Positions 9,881 through 20,228 of a stretch of 64,000 bases of DNA are shown here, in pieces. The stretch comes from Variovorax paradoxus (GTDB lineage Bacteria > Pseudomonadota > Gammaproteobacteria > Burkholderiales > Burkholderiaceae_C). A program made the translations under genes and the position numbers. The notes under the pieces are model-generated. The model did not search any database and was not told where the DNA came from. It saw nothing but the letters and a program-made list of their open reading frames with translations. The stretch covers positions 1 through 64,000 of the forward strand of contig NZ_JAGGNV010000036.1 of the NCBI RefSeq assembly GCF_018614955.1, written 5' to 3'. Every line of letters begins with the position of its first letter. Positions within the stretch are counted from its first letter, which is position 1.

Positions 9881-12613
9881 TCAGCGCAACTGGCCGAGCA
9901 GTTGCTTGGCTTCGGCCCTGACCTCGCCCGAGCCCTCGGAAGCCACTTCCTCGACCAGCGAGCGGGCGCCTTCGACATCGCCCAGCGCCTTCAGTTCGCG
10001 CGCCAGCGAAAGCTTGATGGCGTGCGGGCTTTCGCCGCTGTCCTCCACCGGCTCCAGGCGGCCGCGCTCGGTGTCGGCGGGGCTGCGGCCCGACAGGCCG
10101 GCCATCGAACTCATGTCGAATTCGATGAAGCCGGAGTCGCCGGGCAGGCCGGCGCGCAGGGTCGCGGGCTGCGTGAACTCTTCCTCCGAGTTCAGCGGCG
10201 CACGTGCCGTGTTCGGCTCCAGCGCGCCGGGCGCGGTGTCGAAGTCGTTGTTCAGATCGATCTTGGCGCTCGAAGCGAGAGGTGCGCTGTACTTGATCAG
10301 CGATGGGGCTGCGGCATTCTCAGCGCCGTTGCGTGCGGCCGGAAGGGTGGCGTTGACCGGGGCCGCAGCAACCGGCGCAGGTGCCGGCGGCTTGCTCAAG
10401 TCGAGGTCGAAATCGAGTGGCGCGACGGAGGGCACGAAGGCCGGCGGCGGTGCGGCAGCGACAACGGGTTTTGCCACCGGGCTCGGCGCCGGCGCAGCAG
10501 CGGGCGGGGCCGGCGTGGCTGCTGCAGCCAGCGTGCCGGCGAAGGCGGCCGCTTCTGCCGCCGAGACGCCGCGGCCACCCGATTCGTACAGCGGGTTGCC
10601 CGGATCCAGGTCCTTGCCGAGTTCGACCACGCGGTTCCAGTCGGCGCCGGTGCCGCCGGTCAGCTTGTGCACGTCTGAGGCCAGCGCTTCGTAGGCGCGC
10701 AGGTCACGCCGCTTGGCGTGGATTTCGAGCAGCTTCAGATGGATGGCAGTGCGCTCGGGGTTGACGCGCAGCGCTTCGCGCAGGATCTCCTCGGCCTGTA
10801 GATCGCGGCCATAGGCCAGGTAGACGTCGGCTTCGGCCACCGGATCGACATCGCCGGCATCGAGCTGGCTCGGCGAGTACGACAGCGAGGAGACGACCGA
10901 ATTGCCGCGGTTCTTGGTGTCCACCGATTCGCCGCCGCTGGCGCCGAAGAAGGAGTCCTTGGGAATGCGGCTTTCGAGGAACACGCTGTCGTTGGCGTCG
11001 CGGCGCTTGCGGCCGAGCACGCGGTAGAGCAGGAAGCCGACCAGGAGCGCGATCAGCGCAGCTGCGCCCAGCATGATGGGGTTGTCGAGGAGTTCGTCGA
11101 AGAAGCTGCGTTCCACCGGTGCGGGTGCAGGTGCGGGCGGCGTGGGCTTGGCTGCTGCTGCTGGGGCGGGCACCGCTGCCGGCGCTGCTGCTGCGGATGC
11201 GGCAGCCTCGGGCGGCGTGGTCGTGGCGGCCGGCGGCGTTGCCGGGGCTTCCGCCGGGGCCGTTGCGGCAGGCGCAACAGCGGCCGGAAGAGCGGGGATG
11301 GCCGGGCTGGCTGCAGGCGCTGCAGCCGTGGGAGCCGGGGTCGAGCCCGTCGCGGGCGGGGTCGCCGCCGGCGCTGCCGCCGAAGGTGCTGGTGCAACCG
11401 GGGCAGGTGCCGCGGCCGGAGCGGCGCTGCCGGCCGTTGCAGGGGATCCGCTCGCGGTCTGCAGCTTGTTCAGCTCGCTGATGTTCTTGGACAGCTCGGC
11501 AACGCGCGTGCTGCTTTCCTGGGCTTGACGGGCCTTGGCCAGCTGTTCTTCGGTCTGCCGGCCGGCGACCGCCCCGCCTTGGGTGATCTTGAGCTTGTCG
11601 GCGGCCGCATTCGCGGCGTTGCGATCCTCGACGTTGGCCTGCAGCTTGCCCGAGGCCTGGCGGTCGGCGTCGGCGACGCGCGAAGCGGGTGCGTTCTCGG
11701 CCAGGCGGCGGCGGTACTCGCCGAAATCGCGGCTTTGCGCGGTCACGGTGCGCCGGGCTTCGGGAGCCGGCACGGTGCCGGCTTGCGCTGCGCTCGGCAC
11801 ATCGAGCACGGCACCGGCCTTGATGCGGTTGACATTGCCGCCGATGAATGCATCGGGATTGGCGCGCAGCAGCGCCACCAGCATCTGGTCGAGCGACACG
11901 TCGGCCGGTTTGTACGCGCCGGCGATCTTGCTGGCGGTATCGCCGGGCTGCACCGTCACCTGTTGGTCGCCGCTGCCGGTGCGCACCGTGCTGTCGGCTT
12001 GCGTCGGGGCTGCTGGAGCCGCTGTCGCGGGCGCGGGGCGTTCGCGGCGGGCCGGGGCTTGCACGACGGCGGGAGCCGTGCGCTGGGAAGGCGCGGTGAT
12101 CTGCGGTGCAGCCGGGGCGATCGGTGCGGCCGCCGTTGCAGTCCGGCTCTTCGGCGGGTCGAGCAGCACCGTGTAGTCGCGCACGACGCGGCCGGAATTC
12201 CAGGTCGCTTCGAGCAGCAGGTCGATGAAGGGCTCGCTGAGCATGCGATTGCTGCTGAGCCTCACCATATAGCGGCCATCTGCGCGGCGCTGCAGACTGG
12301 TTCGCACGTCTGCCAGGGCGGCGTTGTAGGGCACACCGGCGGCGTTGAATGCGTCGGCCGAGGCGATGTTGACCTTCAGGCCGTCAGCCTCGGCCGGCGT
12401 GATCTCGGTGACCTCGATTTCGGCCCTGAGCGGTTCGCCCAAGGCCGATTGCACATTGAGCCGTCCGAGCGCAAGCGCGGCCGCATCGGTGCTGATCGCG
12501 CCCAGGGCCAAGGCCACGGCGGCACTGAGAAGTGAGAGCTGACACCGACCTGAAATCGTCGGAGTCGGGCAAGTGGCCGGGAGGCGGGCCGCAGGCAACG
12601 GATGTCGTGTCAT
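9881..12613 (-). CDS. fimV: FimV-like peptidoglycan-binding pole/pilus assembly protein
   Basis: A 910-residue FimV/HubP-type inner-membrane protein. In order: a signal-like hydrophobic segment (about 24-47), the FimV N-terminal domain (about 48-150, ALGRLNVQSALGEPLRAEIE), a periplasmic LysM domain (about 215-275), a coiled-coil stretch, an Ala/Pro-rich linker (about 400-500), one transmembrane helix (about 510-530, followed by RVLGRKRRD), an acidic cytoplasmic TPR region (about 590-650) and the conserved FimV C-terminus (last 50 residues). Relatives organise the cell pole and type IV pilus-linked twitching. The ATG at 12611-12613 gives a short N-region before the signal; the in-frame start at 12679 adds unconserved sequence. 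Confidence 0.88.
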   Translation of the reverse strand: MTRHPLPAARLPATCPTPTISGRCQLSLLSAAVALALGAISTDAAALALGRLNVQSALGEPLRAEIEVTEITPAEADGLKVNIASADAFNAAGVPYNAALADVRTSLQRRADGRYMVRLSSNRMLSEPFIDLLLEATWNSGRVVRDYTVLLDPPKSRTATAAAPIAPAAPQITAPSQRTAPAVVQAPARRERPAPATAAPAAPTQADSTVRTGSGDQQVTVQPGDTASKIAGAYKPADVSLDQMLVALLRANPDAFIGGNVNRIKAGAVLDVPSAAQAGTVPAPEARRTVTAQSRDFGEYRRRLAENAPASRVADADRQASGKLQANVEDRNAANAAADKLKITQGGAVAGRQTEEQLAKARQAQESSTRVAELSKNISELNKLQTASGSPATAGSAAPAAAPAPVAPAPSAAAPAATPPATGSTPAPTAAAPAASPAIPALPAAVAPAATAPAEAPATPPAATTTPPEAAASAAAAPAAVPAPAAAAKPTPPAPAPAPVERSFFDELLDNPIMLGAAALIALLVGFLLYRVLGRKRRDANDSVFLESRIPKDSFFGASGGESVDTKNRGNSVVSSLSYSPSQLDAGDVDPVAEADVYLAYGRDLQAEEILREALRVNPERTAIHLKLLEIHAKRRDLRAYEALASDVHKLTGGTGADWNRVVELGKDLDPGNPLYESGGRGVSAAEAAAFAGTLAAAATPAPPAAAPAPSPVAKPVVAAAPPPAFVPSVAPLDFDLDLSKPPAPAPVAAAPVNATLPAARNGAENAAAPSLIKYSAPLASSAKIDLNNDFDTAPGALEPNTARAPLNSEEEFTQPATLRAGLPGDSGFIEFDMSSMAGLSGRSPADTERGRLEPVEDSGESPHAIKLSLARELKALGDVEGARSLVEEVASEGSGEVRAEAKQLLGQLR

Positions 12614-12777
12614 GCTGGTAGGGGGCAGCGCGGCCCAAAAGTGTAAGAGGACGTTAACATCAACACCCCGCACTGACAAGGCGACAGGCCTTATCTACCC
12701 AGTGCGCGCCAACTTCGGAGCGCATTCTGCGTTGCGGCACCGCAACGTCGGGCGTCCGAAGGGCACCCGGCATCGCT

Positions 12778-13920
12778 TCAGGCCTCCAGCAGGATGCGCA
12801 GCATGCGCCGCAGCGGCTCTGCCGCACCCCACAGCAGCTGGTCGCCGATGGTAAAGGCGCCGACGTACTCGGGGCCCATGGCGAGCTTGCGTACCCGGCC
12901 CACCGGAATGCTCATGGTGCCCGTCACCGCTACCGGCGTCAGGTCCTTGAGCGTGGCTTCGCGGTTGTTCGGCACGACCTTGACCCAGTCGTTGTCGGCT
13001 GCGATCAGCGCTTCGATATCGGCGACCGGCACATCCTTCTTGAGCTTGAATGTCAGCGCCTGGCTGTGGCAGCGCATCGCGCCGATGCGCACGCAGAAGC
13101 CGTCGACCGGTGTCGCTGCGGTTCCGAAGCCTGCGCCCTGGCCGAGGATCTTGTTGGTTTCGGCGCCGGCCTTCCACTCTTCCTTGCTGATGCCGTCGCC
13201 GAGATCCTTGTCGATCCACGGGATCAGGCTGCCGCCGAGCGGTGCGCCGAAATTGGCCGTTTCGGCGGCGCTCAGCGACTGCTGCTTGGCCAGCACCTTG
13301 CGGTCGATCTCGAGGATCGCCGACTTCGGATCGTCCAAGAGGGCACGCACTTCGCCGTTGATCGAGCCGAACTGCGTGAGCAACTCGCGCATGTGCTGCG
13401 CGCCGCCGCCCGAGGCGGCTTGGTAGGTCATGCTGGTCATCCACTCGACCAGGCCGGCCTTGTAGAGGGCGCCGACGCCCATCAGCATGCAGCTCACGGT
13501 GCAGTTGCCGCCGATCCAGTTCTTGCCCCCCTTGGCGAGCGCCTTCTGGATCACCGGCAGGTTGACCGGATCGAGCACGATGATCGCGTCCTCGTTCATG
13601 CGCAGGGTGGAGGCGGCATCGATCCAGTGGCCGTTCCAGCCCGCGGCGCGCAGCTTGGGAAAGACCGCGCTGGTGTAGTCGCCGCCCTGGGCGGTGATGA
13701 CGATGTCGCACTTCCTGAGGGCCTCGATGTCGTGCGCGTCCTTCAGCGTGGTCTCGTTCTTCGCCATCGCCGGGGCCTTGCCGCCGGTGTTGGAGGTGGA
13801 GAAGAAAAGCGGCTCGATCAGTCCGAAATCGCCTTCGGCCTGCATGCGGTCCATGAGGACCGAGCCGACCATGCCGCGCCAGCCGACGAGGCCGACCAGA
13901 GGTTGAGTTGCGTTCGCCAT
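12778..13920 (-). CDS. asd: aspartate-semialdehyde dehydrogenase
   Basis: A 380-residue NADPH-dependent enzyme that converts aspartyl phosphate to aspartate semialdehyde, the branch point to lysine, diaminopimelate, threonine and methionine. The NADP loop is [13 protein letters not shown] (about 10-22), and the catalytic cysteine is Cys140 in [10 protein letters not shown]. This is the Gram-negative form, comparable with E. coli Asd (367). It follows leuB after 91 bases and precedes fimV by 164 bases. That latter gap contains no gene that I can recognise and probably holds the fimV promoter. Confidence 0.97.
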   Translation of the reverse strand: MANATQPLVGLVGWRGMVGSVLMDRMQAEGDFGLIEPLFFSTSNTGGKAPAMAKNETTLKDAHDIEALRKCDIVITAQGGDYTSAVFPKLRAAGWNGHWIDAASTLRMNEDAIIVLDPVNLPVIQKALAKGGKNWIGGNCTVSCMLMGVGALYKAGLVEWMTSMTYQAASGGGAQHMRELLTQFGSINGEVRALLDDPKSAILEIDRKVLAKQQSLSAAETANFGAPLGGSLIPWIDKDLGDGISKEEWKAGAETNKILGQGAGFGTAATPVDGFCVRIGAMRCHSQALTFKLKKDVPVADIEALIAADNDWVKVVPNNREATLKDLTPVAVTGTMSIPVGRVRKLAMGPEYVGAFTIGDQLLWGAAEPLRRMLRILLEA

Positions 13921-14011
13921 TTCAATTTGCCCTTGTGAAAAAAAGAAAGTTGTCTTTTCTTTGCACCCGGCTCGTCAGAGCCGGGGGAGGGCGTGACGAA
14001 GCAGGCTGCGG

Positions 14012-15100
14012 TTAGCCGGTAATCGCCTTTTTGGTGATGGCTGCCACCACGGCGTCGCCCATTTCGCGGGTGCCGACCTTGGTCGTCCCCGCGGACCAGA
14101 TGTCTGCCGTACGCAAACCCTGGGCCAGCACGTGCTTGACCGCCGACTCGATACGGTCGGCAGCGTCGGGTTGGTTCAGGGAAAAGCGGAGCATCATGGC
14201 AGCGGACAGGATTGTAGCCAAAGGATTGGCAACCCCTTTGCCTGCAATGTCGGGCGCGCTGCCGTGGCTGGGCTCGTAGAGGCCCTGGTTGCCGGCGTTG
14301 AGCGAGGCCGAGGGCAACATGCCGATCGAGCCCGTCAGCATGGCGGCCTCATCGGACAGGATGTCGCCGAACATGTTGCCGGTGACGACCACGTCGAATT
14401 TCTTGGGCGCCTTGACCAGCTGCATCGCGGCGTTGTCGACGTACATGTGGTCGAGTTCGACGTCGGGGTATTCCTTGCCCACCTCGGTCACGATGTCCTT
14501 CCAGAACTGGAAGGTTTCGAGCACGTTGGCCTTGTCGACGCTGGTCACACGCTTGCTGCGCTTGCGTGCCGCCTGGAAAGCGACGTGGGCGATGCGCTCG
14601 ACCTCGGGGCGCGAATAGCGCATGGTGTCGAAGGCCTCCTCGGCGCCGGGGAAGTGGCCGTCGACAGCGATGCGGCGGCCGCGCGGCTGGCCGAAATAGA
14701 TGTCGCCGGTCAGTTCGCGGATGATCAGGATGTCGAGGCCCGCGATCAGTTCGGGCTTCAGGCTCGAGGCGCCGACCAGTTGCTCGTAGCAGATCGCCGG
14801 GCGGAAATTGGCGAACAGGCCGAGGTTCTTGCGCAGGCCGAGGATGGCCTGCTCGGGCCGCAGCGAACGCTCCAGCCTGTCGTACTTCCAGTCGCCCACC
14901 GCGCCGAACAGCACGGCATCGGCCTCCTTGGCGAGCTTGAGCGTGGCCTCGGGCAGCGGATGACCGTGGGCCTCGTAGGCTGCACCGCCGACCAGGGCCG
15001 ATTCCATCTCGAAGGAGAGGTCGAGCGTGTCGAGCACGCGGATGGCTTCGGCGACGATTTCGGTGCCGATGCCGTCACCGGGAAGGACTGCGATTTTCAT
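14012..15100 (-). CDS. leuB: 3-isopropylmalate dehydrogenase
   Basis: A 362-residue NAD-dependent dehydrogenase that oxidises and decarboxylates 3-isopropylmalate in leucine synthesis. The N-terminus [15 protein letters not shown] is characteristic, the substrate arginines lie around [17 protein letters not shown], and the metal/NAD segment reads [20 protein letters not shown]. It lies 27 bases after leuD on the same strand. The set leuC-leuD-leuB is complete, but leuA (isopropylmalate synthase) is not in this window. Confidence 0.97.
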   Translation of the reverse strand: MKIAVLPGDGIGTEIVAEAIRVLDTLDLSFEMESALVGGAAYEAHGHPLPEATLKLAKEADAVLFGAVGDWKYDRLERSLRPEQAILGLRKNLGLFANFRPAICYEQLVGASSLKPELIAGLDILIIRELTGDIYFGQPRGRRIAVDGHFPGAEEAFDTMRYSRPEVERIAHVAFQAARKRSKRVTSVDKANVLETFQFWKDIVTEVGKEYPDVELDHMYVDNAAMQLVKAPKKFDVVVTGNMFGDILSDEAAMLTGSIGMLPSASLNAGNQGLYEPSHGSAPDIAGKGVANPLATILSAAMMLRFSLNQPDAADRIESAVKHVLAQGLRTADIWSAGTTKVGTREMGDAVVAAITKKAITG

Positions 15101-15127
15101 GAAGTTGTTCTGAAGAAGTGGAAGGGG

Positions 15128-15778
15128 TCAGGCGATCAACTGGTGGCTGAGCCAGGGCTTCTGCGCCAGGCGCTCGGCCTCGAAGGCCTTGATCTTGTCT
15201 TTGTGGCGCAGCGTCAGGCCGATGTCGTCCAGGCCGTTGATCAGGCAGTATTTGCGGAAGGCCTGCACCTCGAAGGGCAGCTCGCTGCCGTCGGGCTTGA
15301 CGATCACCTGCCGCTCGAGGTCGATGGTGAGGCTGTAGCCCGGAAAGGCGAAGGTCTCGTCGAAGAGCTGGGCGACCTGCGACTCGCTCAGAACGATCGG
15401 CAGCAGGCCGTTCTTGAAGCTGTTGTTGAAGAAGATGTCGGCATAGCTGGGCGCGATGATGGCGCGGAAGCCGTACTGCTCGAGCGCCCAGGGCGCGTGC
15501 TCGCGCGAGGAGCCGCAGCCGAAGTTCTGGCGGGCGAGCAGCACCGAGGCGCCCGCGTAGCGCGGCTGGTTCAGCACGAAGTCGGGGTTCGGCTTGCGCG
15601 ACTTCGGATCCTGGCCGGGCTCGCCCGGATCGAGGTAGCGCCAGGCGTCGAACAGGTTGGGGCCGAAACCGGTCTTCCTGATCGACTTCAGGAACTGCTT
15701 GGGAATGATGGCGTCGGTGTCGACGTTGTCGCGGTCCATCGGCGCAACGAGGCCCTTGTGCACGGTGAATTTCTGCAT
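15128..15778 (-). CDS. leuD: 3-isopropylmalate dehydratase small subunit
   Basis: A 216-residue small subunit of isopropylmalate isomerase, which with LeuC converts 2- to 3-isopropylmalate through an iron-sulfur dehydratase. It is the swivelling aconitase domain 4. The marker motif [15 protein letters not shown] is present, and the N-terminus reads [20 protein letters not shown]. The start is ATG at 15776-15778. It follows leuC by 14 bases, consistent with coordinated subunit synthesis. Confidence 0.97.
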   Translation of the reverse strand: MQKFTVHKGLVAPMDRDNVDTDAIIPKQFLKSIRKTGFGPNLFDAWRYLDPGEPGQDPKSRKPNPDFVLNQPRYAGASVLLARQNFGCGSSREHAPWALEQYGFRAIIAPSYADIFFNNSFKNGLLPIVLSESQVAQLFDETFAFPGYSLTIDLERQVIVKPDGSELPFEVQAFRKYCLINGLDDIGLTLRHKDKIKAFEAERLAQKPWLSHQLIA

Positions 15779-15792
15779 GGTGTGTGGCTCCT

Positions 15793-17214
15793 TCAGGCGA
15801 ATTGACGGACGTCGACGAAATGGCCGTGCACCGCGGCGGCCGCGGCCATGGCCGGGCTCACCAGGTGGGTGCGGCCGCCGGCGCCCTGCCGGCCTTCGAA
15901 GTTGCGGTTGCTGGTGGAGGCGCAGCGCTCGCCGGGCTCGAGCCGGTCGGCGTTCATCGCCAGGCACATCGAGCAGCCCGGCTCGCGCCATTCGAAGCCC
16001 GCGGCCTTGAAGATCTGGTCCAGCCCTTCGCGCTCGGCCTGTTCCTTCACCAGGCCGGAGCCCGGAACGACCATCGCGAGCTTGACGTTCTTCGCGACCT
16101 TCTGGCCCAGCTTCTTGACCATGGCCGCGGCTTCGCGCATGTCCTCGATGCGGCTGTTGGTGCAGGAGCCGATGAACACTTTGTCGATGAGGATGTCGTT
16201 CATCGGCTTGTTCGGCTCCAGGCCCATGTAGGTCAGCGCGCGCTCGATGGCGCCACGCTTGTTGGCATCCTTTTCCTTGTCCGGATCGGGCACGCGGCCG
16301 TCCACCGGCACCACCATCTCGGGCGAGGTGCCCCAGGTGACCTGCGGCTTGATCTGCGCGGCGTCGAGCTCGACCACGGTGTCGAAATGCGCATCGGTAT
16401 CCGAATGCAGCGTCTTCCAGTAGGCGACGGCCCGGTCCCATTCGACGCCCGTGGGCGCGAGCGGGCGGCCCTTGACGTAGGCGATGGTCTTCTCGTCCAC
16501 TGCCACCAGTCCGGCGCGTGCACCGGCCTCGATCGCCATGTTGCACACCGTCATGCGGCCTTCCATGCTGAGGTCGCGGATCGCCGAGCCGGCGAACTCG
16601 ATCGTGTAGCCGGTACCGCCGGCGGTGCCGATCTTGCCGATGATCGCCAGCACGATGTCCTTGGCGGTGCAGCCCGGTGCCAGCTTGCCCTCCACCTTGA
16701 CGAGCAGGTTCTTCGCCTTCTTGGCGAGCAGGGTCTGGGTCGCCATCACGTGCTCGACCTCGCTGGTGCCGATGCCGTGCGCCAGTGCGCCGAAGGCGCC
16801 GTGCGTGGAGGTGTGCGAATCGCCGCACACCACCGTCATGCCCGGCAGCGTCGCGCCCGACTCGGGGCCGATCACGTGCACGATGCCCTGGCGCTTGCTC
16901 AGGAAGGGGAAGAACGCAGCCGCGCCGAATTCCTTGATGTTGCTGTCCAGCGTGGTGATCTGCTCGCGGCTGACGGGGTCGGCGATGCCGTCGTAGCCGC
17001 GCTCCCAGTTCGTGGTCGGCGTGTTGTGGTCGGCCGTGGCCACCACCGAGCTGATGCGCCACAGCTTGCGGCCGGTTTCGCGCAGCCCCTCGAAGGCCTG
17101 CGGGCTGGTCACTTCGTGGACCAGGTGGCGGTCGATGTAGAGGATCGATGTTCCGTCTTCCTCGGTGTGGACGACGTGTTCGTCCCAGAGCTTGTCGTAG
17201 AGCGTGCGTGCCAT
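15793..17214 (-). CDS. leuC: 3-isopropylmalate dehydratase large subunit
   Basis: A 473-residue catalytic subunit of isopropylmalate isomerase. The three [4Fe-4S] cysteines are Cys351 ([12 protein letters not shown]) and Cys414 and Cys417 ([10 protein letters not shown]). The N-terminus [16 protein letters not shown] and the segment [19 protein letters not shown] match the bacterial LeuC class. It starts 34 bases downstream of the LysR-family gene stop on the same strand, so readthrough from that regulator gene is possible. No leucine leader peptide is evident in this short gap. Confidence 0.97.
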   Translation of the reverse strand: MARTLYDKLWDEHVVHTEEDGTSILYIDRHLVHEVTSPQAFEGLRETGRKLWRISSVVATADHNTPTTNWERGYDGIADPVSREQITTLDSNIKEFGAAAFFPFLSKRQGIVHVIGPESGATLPGMTVVCGDSHTSTHGAFGALAHGIGTSEVEHVMATQTLLAKKAKNLLVKVEGKLAPGCTAKDIVLAIIGKIGTAGGTGYTIEFAGSAIRDLSMEGRMTVCNMAIEAGARAGLVAVDEKTIAYVKGRPLAPTGVEWDRAVAYWKTLHSDTDAHFDTVVELDAAQIKPQVTWGTSPEMVVPVDGRVPDPDKEKDANKRGAIERALTYMGLEPNKPMNDILIDKVFIGSCTNSRIEDMREAAAMVKKLGQKVAKNVKLAMVVPGSGLVKEQAEREGLDQIFKAAGFEWREPGCSMCLAMNADRLEPGERCASTSNRNFEGRQGAGGRTHLVSPAMAAAAAVHGHFVDVRQFA

Positions 17215-17248
17215 GGTGATGGTCTCTTTCGTGGGGAGGGTGATTGTC

Positions 17249-18199
17249 TTATGCGGCCAGCTGGTCGGCGGGCGCCGCCACCGCCGGCGCCTGCAGGTGC
17301 TTGACGAGCATGCGCGCCGCGACCGGGAGCGTCGAGAAATCGCGCGCGACCAGGTGGATCTCGCGTGCCGCCCAGGCGTCGTTCAGCGCCACGCTCGTCA
17401 GGCCGCGGCCGATGCCGCCTTGCATCATTTCGAAGGCGCGCAGCGGCATCACGCCGATGCCGAGGCCGTTCTCGATCATTCGGCACATGGCGTCGAGGCC
17501 GGTCACGTGGATGCGCAGCTTGATCGTGCGATCGGCGGCCAGTGCGGCCTGGTGCATCGCGACGTAGATCGAGCTGTTGGTGTGCAGGCCGACGTGGTCG
17601 ACATCGAGCGAGTCCGCGAAATCGATCGCGTGCTGCGCCGCCAGCGGATGGCCCGCGGGCACGATCAGCACCAGCGAATCGTGGCGGTACGGCAGGCTCT
17701 GCAGTTCGCTGGTGCCTTCGGGCACGTGGCAGATGCCGAGGTCGGCGGCGCCCTCGTGCACGGCGCGCACCACCTCGCTGCTGAGGTGTTCTTCCAGGTC
17801 GATCTTGATCGCGTCGTGCTCGCGCGTGAAGGCACCGAGGTCCTCGGGGAGAAACTGCACGATGGCCGAGATGTTCGCATGCACCCGAACATGGCCGCGC
17901 ACGCCGTCGGCGTATTCGCTCAGCTCGCCCTGCATCTTTTCCAGGCTGTAGAGCACCGAGCGTGCGTGGTGAAGAAGGCTCTCGCCGGCGGGCGTCAGGT
18001 CGACGCCGCGCGCATGGCGATAGAGCAGGGGAGTCCCGAGGGTGGCTTCGAGATCAGAGAGCCGCTTGCTGATGGCCGAAGCCGCGATAAATTCGCGCTC
18101 CGCCGCGCGTCCGATGCTGCCAAGCTCGCAGACGGCCACGAACAACTGCAGCGACGTGAAGTCGATGCGGCGGGCGAAGCTGCGTTCTGAGGAGGTCAT
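17249..18199 (-). CDS. LysR-family transcriptional regulator
   Basis: A 316-residue LysR-type regulator. The winged helix-turn-helix occupies about residues 12-72 ([18 protein letters not shown], then [20 protein letters not shown]), and a periplasmic-binding-protein-like effector domain fills about 95-300. Unlike the textbook divergent layout, it lies upstream of leuC in the same direction. Whether it controls leuCDB or a distant gene cannot be told from sequence; the effector is unknown. Its ATG immediately follows a strong stem-loop and overlaps an ATACG/CGTAT dyad, suggesting autoregulation. AAGG, the probable ribosome-binding site, overlaps the base of this stem. Confidence 0.92.
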   Translation of the reverse strand: MTSSERSFARRIDFTSLQLFVAVCELGSIGRAAEREFIAASAISKRLSDLEATLGTPLLYRHARGVDLTPAGESLLHHARSVLYSLEKMQGELSEYADGVRGHVRVHANISAIVQFLPEDLGAFTREHDAIKIDLEEHLSSEVVRAVHEGAADLGICHVPEGTSELQSLPYRHDSLVLIVPAGHPLAAQHAIDFADSLDVDHVGLHTNSSIYVAMHQAALAADRTIKLRIHVTGLDAMCRMIENGLGIGVMPLRAFEMMQGGIGRGLTSVALNDAWAAREIHLVARDFSTLPVAARMLVKHLQAPAVAAPADQLAA

Positions 18200-18238
18200 A
18201 CGGGCCTTGGCATCTCGTATGGAGATGGAGGCCCGTAT
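18197..18238 (-). promoter_or_regulatory. overlapping dyads at the lysR-type start codon (putative autoregulatory operator)
   Basis: On the plus strand CATACG (18197-18202) and CGTATG (18216-18221) form a dyad with perfect 6-base arms around 13 bases. A second structure pairs ACGGGCC (18200-18206) with GGCCCGT (18230-18236) outside CATCTC/GAGATG (18211-18216/18222-18227). The dyad includes the regulator's ATG, and the stem ends at the base next to it. ATAC/GTAT arms are typical of LysR-type sites. A role in autorepression or in hiding the ribosome-binding site is inference. Confidence 0.5.
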
Positions 18239-18315
18239 TTTCCTTCGGTTTCTAAGGAGGAGCCATCGCGATGCGCGATGACATTACTGTCGGCGTGCGA
18301 TGGGCGGGTGCGTCG

Positions 18316-18456
18316 TCATTGCTTCTTCTTGCCTGAATCCTCCATCTTTTCCCCGGCCTTTTGCACGTCTTGGCCGGCACCTCTCCAGGTGTTGCAGCCG
18401 GCCAGCGGCACGGAGAGAGTGAAAGCAATCGCGACCAGTGCGGCAAGTTTCTTCAT
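18316..18456 (-). CDS. entericidin A/B-like small lipoprotein
   Basis: A 46-residue lipoprotein precursor. The N-terminus MKKLAALVAIAF is a signal peptide ending in the lipobox LAGC, with Cys21 as the predicted lipidation site. The mature part, GAGQDVQKAGEKMEDSGKKK, matches the GxGxDxxxAGxxxxxA style of EcnA/EcnB entericidins. A strong ribosome-binding site, GAAGGAG, precedes the ATG. Entericidins of E. coli form a small envelope toxin/antidote pair; here only one member is present, so a general envelope-stress lipoprotein is an equally good reading. It lies between the gltA terminator and the LysR gene. Confidence 0.82.
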   Translation of the reverse strand: MKKLAALVAIAFTLSVPLAGCNTWRGAGQDVQKAGEKMEDSGKKKQ

Positions 18457-18532
18457 GGCGGAACTCCTTCGGTTTGGGTGCCTTACAGCCTATGCCCCCC
18501 TTGCCGTCGCTGCGTGTCAGCCAAGACGCAAA

Positions 18533-18554
18533 AAAGCTGCCCGAGGGCAGCTTT
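18533..18554 (-). terminator. intrinsic terminator after gltA
   Basis: AAAGCTGCCC and GGGCAGCTTT form a perfect 10-bp stem with a GA loop. On the minus strand the stem is followed by a run of T bases before GCGT. It lies 25 bases past the gltA stop codon and would end the sdhCDAB-sdhE-gltA transcript before the lipoprotein gene. Confidence 0.85.
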
Positions 18555-18578
18555 CCGGGGTGAGCGCGAAGACGAGGC

Positions 18579-19889
18579 TCAGCGCTGCGCGATGGGCCGC
18601 ACGTCGCGCTTGGGCGAGCCTTCGAAGAGCTGGCGCGGACGACCGATCTTGTACTCCGGGTCGCCGATCATCTCGTTGAGCTGGGCGATCCAGCCGACGG
18701 TGCGCGCGAGCGCGAATATCGCGGTGAAAAGCGGCACCGGAATGCCGATCGCGCGCTGCACGATGCCCGAATAGAAGTCGACGTTCGGGTAGAGCTTGCG
18801 CGAGACGAAGTATTCGTCTTCGAGCGCGATCTTCTCGAGCGCCATCGCGAGCTTGAACAGCGGGTCGTTTTCGAGGCCCAGCTCGCTCAGCACTTCCTTG
18901 CAGGTCTCCTGCATCAGCTTGGCGCGCGGATCGTAGTTCTTGTACACGCGGTGCCCGAAGCCCATCAGCTTGACGTTCGAGCTCTTGTCCTTCACCTGCT
19001 TGATGAACTCGCCGATCTTGTCGACGCCGCCCGCCTTCTGGATGTCGTGGAGCATGTTGAGCGCCGCCTCGTTGGCGCCGCCGTGGGCCGGACCCCAGAG
19101 GCAGGCCACGCCCGCTGCGATGGCCGCGAAGGGGTTGGTGCCCGACGAGCCGCACAGGCGCACCGTCGAGGTCGAGGCGTTCTGCTCGTGGTCGGCATGC
19201 AGGATGAAGATGCGGTCGAGCGCGCGCTCGAGCACCGGGCTCACCTTGTATTCCTCGCAGGGCGTGGCGAACATCATGTGCAGGAAGTTGCCCGCATAGC
19301 TGAGGTCATTCTTCGGGTACATGTACGGCTGGCCGATCGTGTACTTGTAGGCCATGGCCACCAGCGTCGGCATCTTCGCGATCAGGCGGATCGCGGCGAT
19401 CTCGCGGTGCTTCGGATTGTTGATGTCCGTGCTGTCGTGATAGAAGGCCGACAGCGCGCCGACCAGGCCGGTCATGATGGCCATCGGATGCGCATCGCGG
19501 CGGAAGCCGCGCAGGAAGAACTGCATCTGCTCGTTGACCATCGTGTGGTTGGTCACGAGCTTGGTGAAGTCGGTCTTCTGTGTCGTATTCGGCAGTTCGC
19601 CGTACAGCAGCAGGTGGCAGGTTTCGAGAAAGTCGCAATTGGTCGCGAGCTGTTCGATCGGGTAGCCGCGGTAGAGCAGCTCGCCCTTGTCGCCGTCGAT
19701 GTAGGTGATGGCCGACTCGCACGACGCCGTCGACATGAAGCCCGGGTCGTAGGTGAACATGCCGGTCTGGGCGTAGAGCTTGCGGATGTCGATCACGTCG
19801 GGGCCCATGGTGCCCTTGTAGATCGGCAACTCGACGTTCTGTCCGCCGTTACTGAACGACAGGGTGGCCTTGGTCTCGGATGCTTTCAT
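18579..19889 (-). CDS. gltA: citrate synthase
   Basis: A 436-residue type II (hexameric) citrate synthase that condenses oxaloacetate and acetyl-CoA. Active-site histidines appear in [14 protein letters not shown] and [14 protein letters not shown], with the catalytic aspartate probably in the segment ALEDEYF. The long N-terminal beta domain (residues 1-50), as in E. coli GltA (427), marks the Gram-negative NADH-regulated class. It is the last gene of the succinate dehydrogenase unit, 23 bases after sdhE, and is closed by the terminator at 18533-18554. Grouping with sdh genes links entry to and mid-cycle flux in the TCA cycle. Confidence 0.97.
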   Translation of the reverse strand: MKASETKATLSFSNGGQNVELPIYKGTMGPDVIDIRKLYAQTGMFTYDPGFMSTASCESAITYIDGDKGELLYRGYPIEQLATNCDFLETCHLLLYGELPNTTQKTDFTKLVTNHTMVNEQMQFFLRGFRRDAHPMAIMTGLVGALSAFYHDSTDINNPKHREIAAIRLIAKMPTLVAMAYKYTIGQPYMYPKNDLSYAGNFLHMMFATPCEEYKVSPVLERALDRIFILHADHEQNASTSTVRLCGSSGTNPFAAIAAGVACLWGPAHGGANEAALNMLHDIQKAGGVDKIGEFIKQVKDKSSNVKLMGFGHRVYKNYDPRAKLMQETCKEVLSELGLENDPLFKLAMALEKIALEDEYFVSRKLYPNVDFYSGIVQRAIGIPVPLFTAIFALARTVGWIAQLNEMIGDPEYKIGRPRQLFEGSPKRDVRPIAQR

Positions 19890-19912
19890 TGCGAGTGTCT
19901 TTCAAAGAATGT

Positions 19913-20215
19913 TCAGGAAGATTGGGATTGCGCGCCGTCGGTGCGCATCAACTGCAGGAGTTCGATCACGTCGGCCCCGGCCCATTCGGGCTCGGGTTCC
20001 TTTCTTCGAAGCAGCAGGTCGAGCAGATCGTTGTCCGACAGGTCCATCAATGTCTCCAATGCCTGCGCCTGCCCGCAGGTCAGACCTTCTTCATGCCGCT
20101 CGAAGAAGCGCGCGATGAAGAGGTCGTTTTCGAGCAAGCCGCGCCGGCAGCGCCATCTCAGCTTGCTCAGCGCACGTTCGCTGATCGGCTGCTGGAGGTC
20201 GGTGGCGGATTGCAT
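19913..20215 (-). CDS. sdhE: succinate dehydrogenase FAD assembly factor SdhE
   Basis: A 100-residue SdhE/YgfY-family protein that promotes covalent flavin attachment to SdhA. The signature RGxxE is seen in RRGLLENDLF (about residues 25-35), within a five-helix fold, and the sequence continues ETLMDLSDNDLLDLLLRR. The ATG at 20213-20215 is preferred to an in-frame TTG nine bases upstream. It lies 13 bases downstream of sdhB and immediately before gltA, the expected place for a factor acting on the enzyme encoded upstream. Confidence 0.92.
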   Translation of the reverse strand: MQSATDLQQPISERALSKLRWRCRRGLLENDLFIARFFERHEEGLTCGQAQALETLMDLSDNDLLDLLLRRKEPEPEWAGADVIELLQLMRTDGAQSQSS

Positions 20216-20228
20216 GGTCGTCAAAAGC

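Noticed and set aside
11053-11528. Repetitive Ala/Gly/Pro-coding stretch suspected of being a tandem repeat
   Set aside because: It is the Ala/Pro-rich linker of FimV; no fixed repeat unit is visible.
15793-17248. Leucine-type attenuator or leader peptide before leuC
   Set aside because: The 34-base gap after the LysR-type gene has no short frame rich in Leu codons and no terminator/antiterminator pair.
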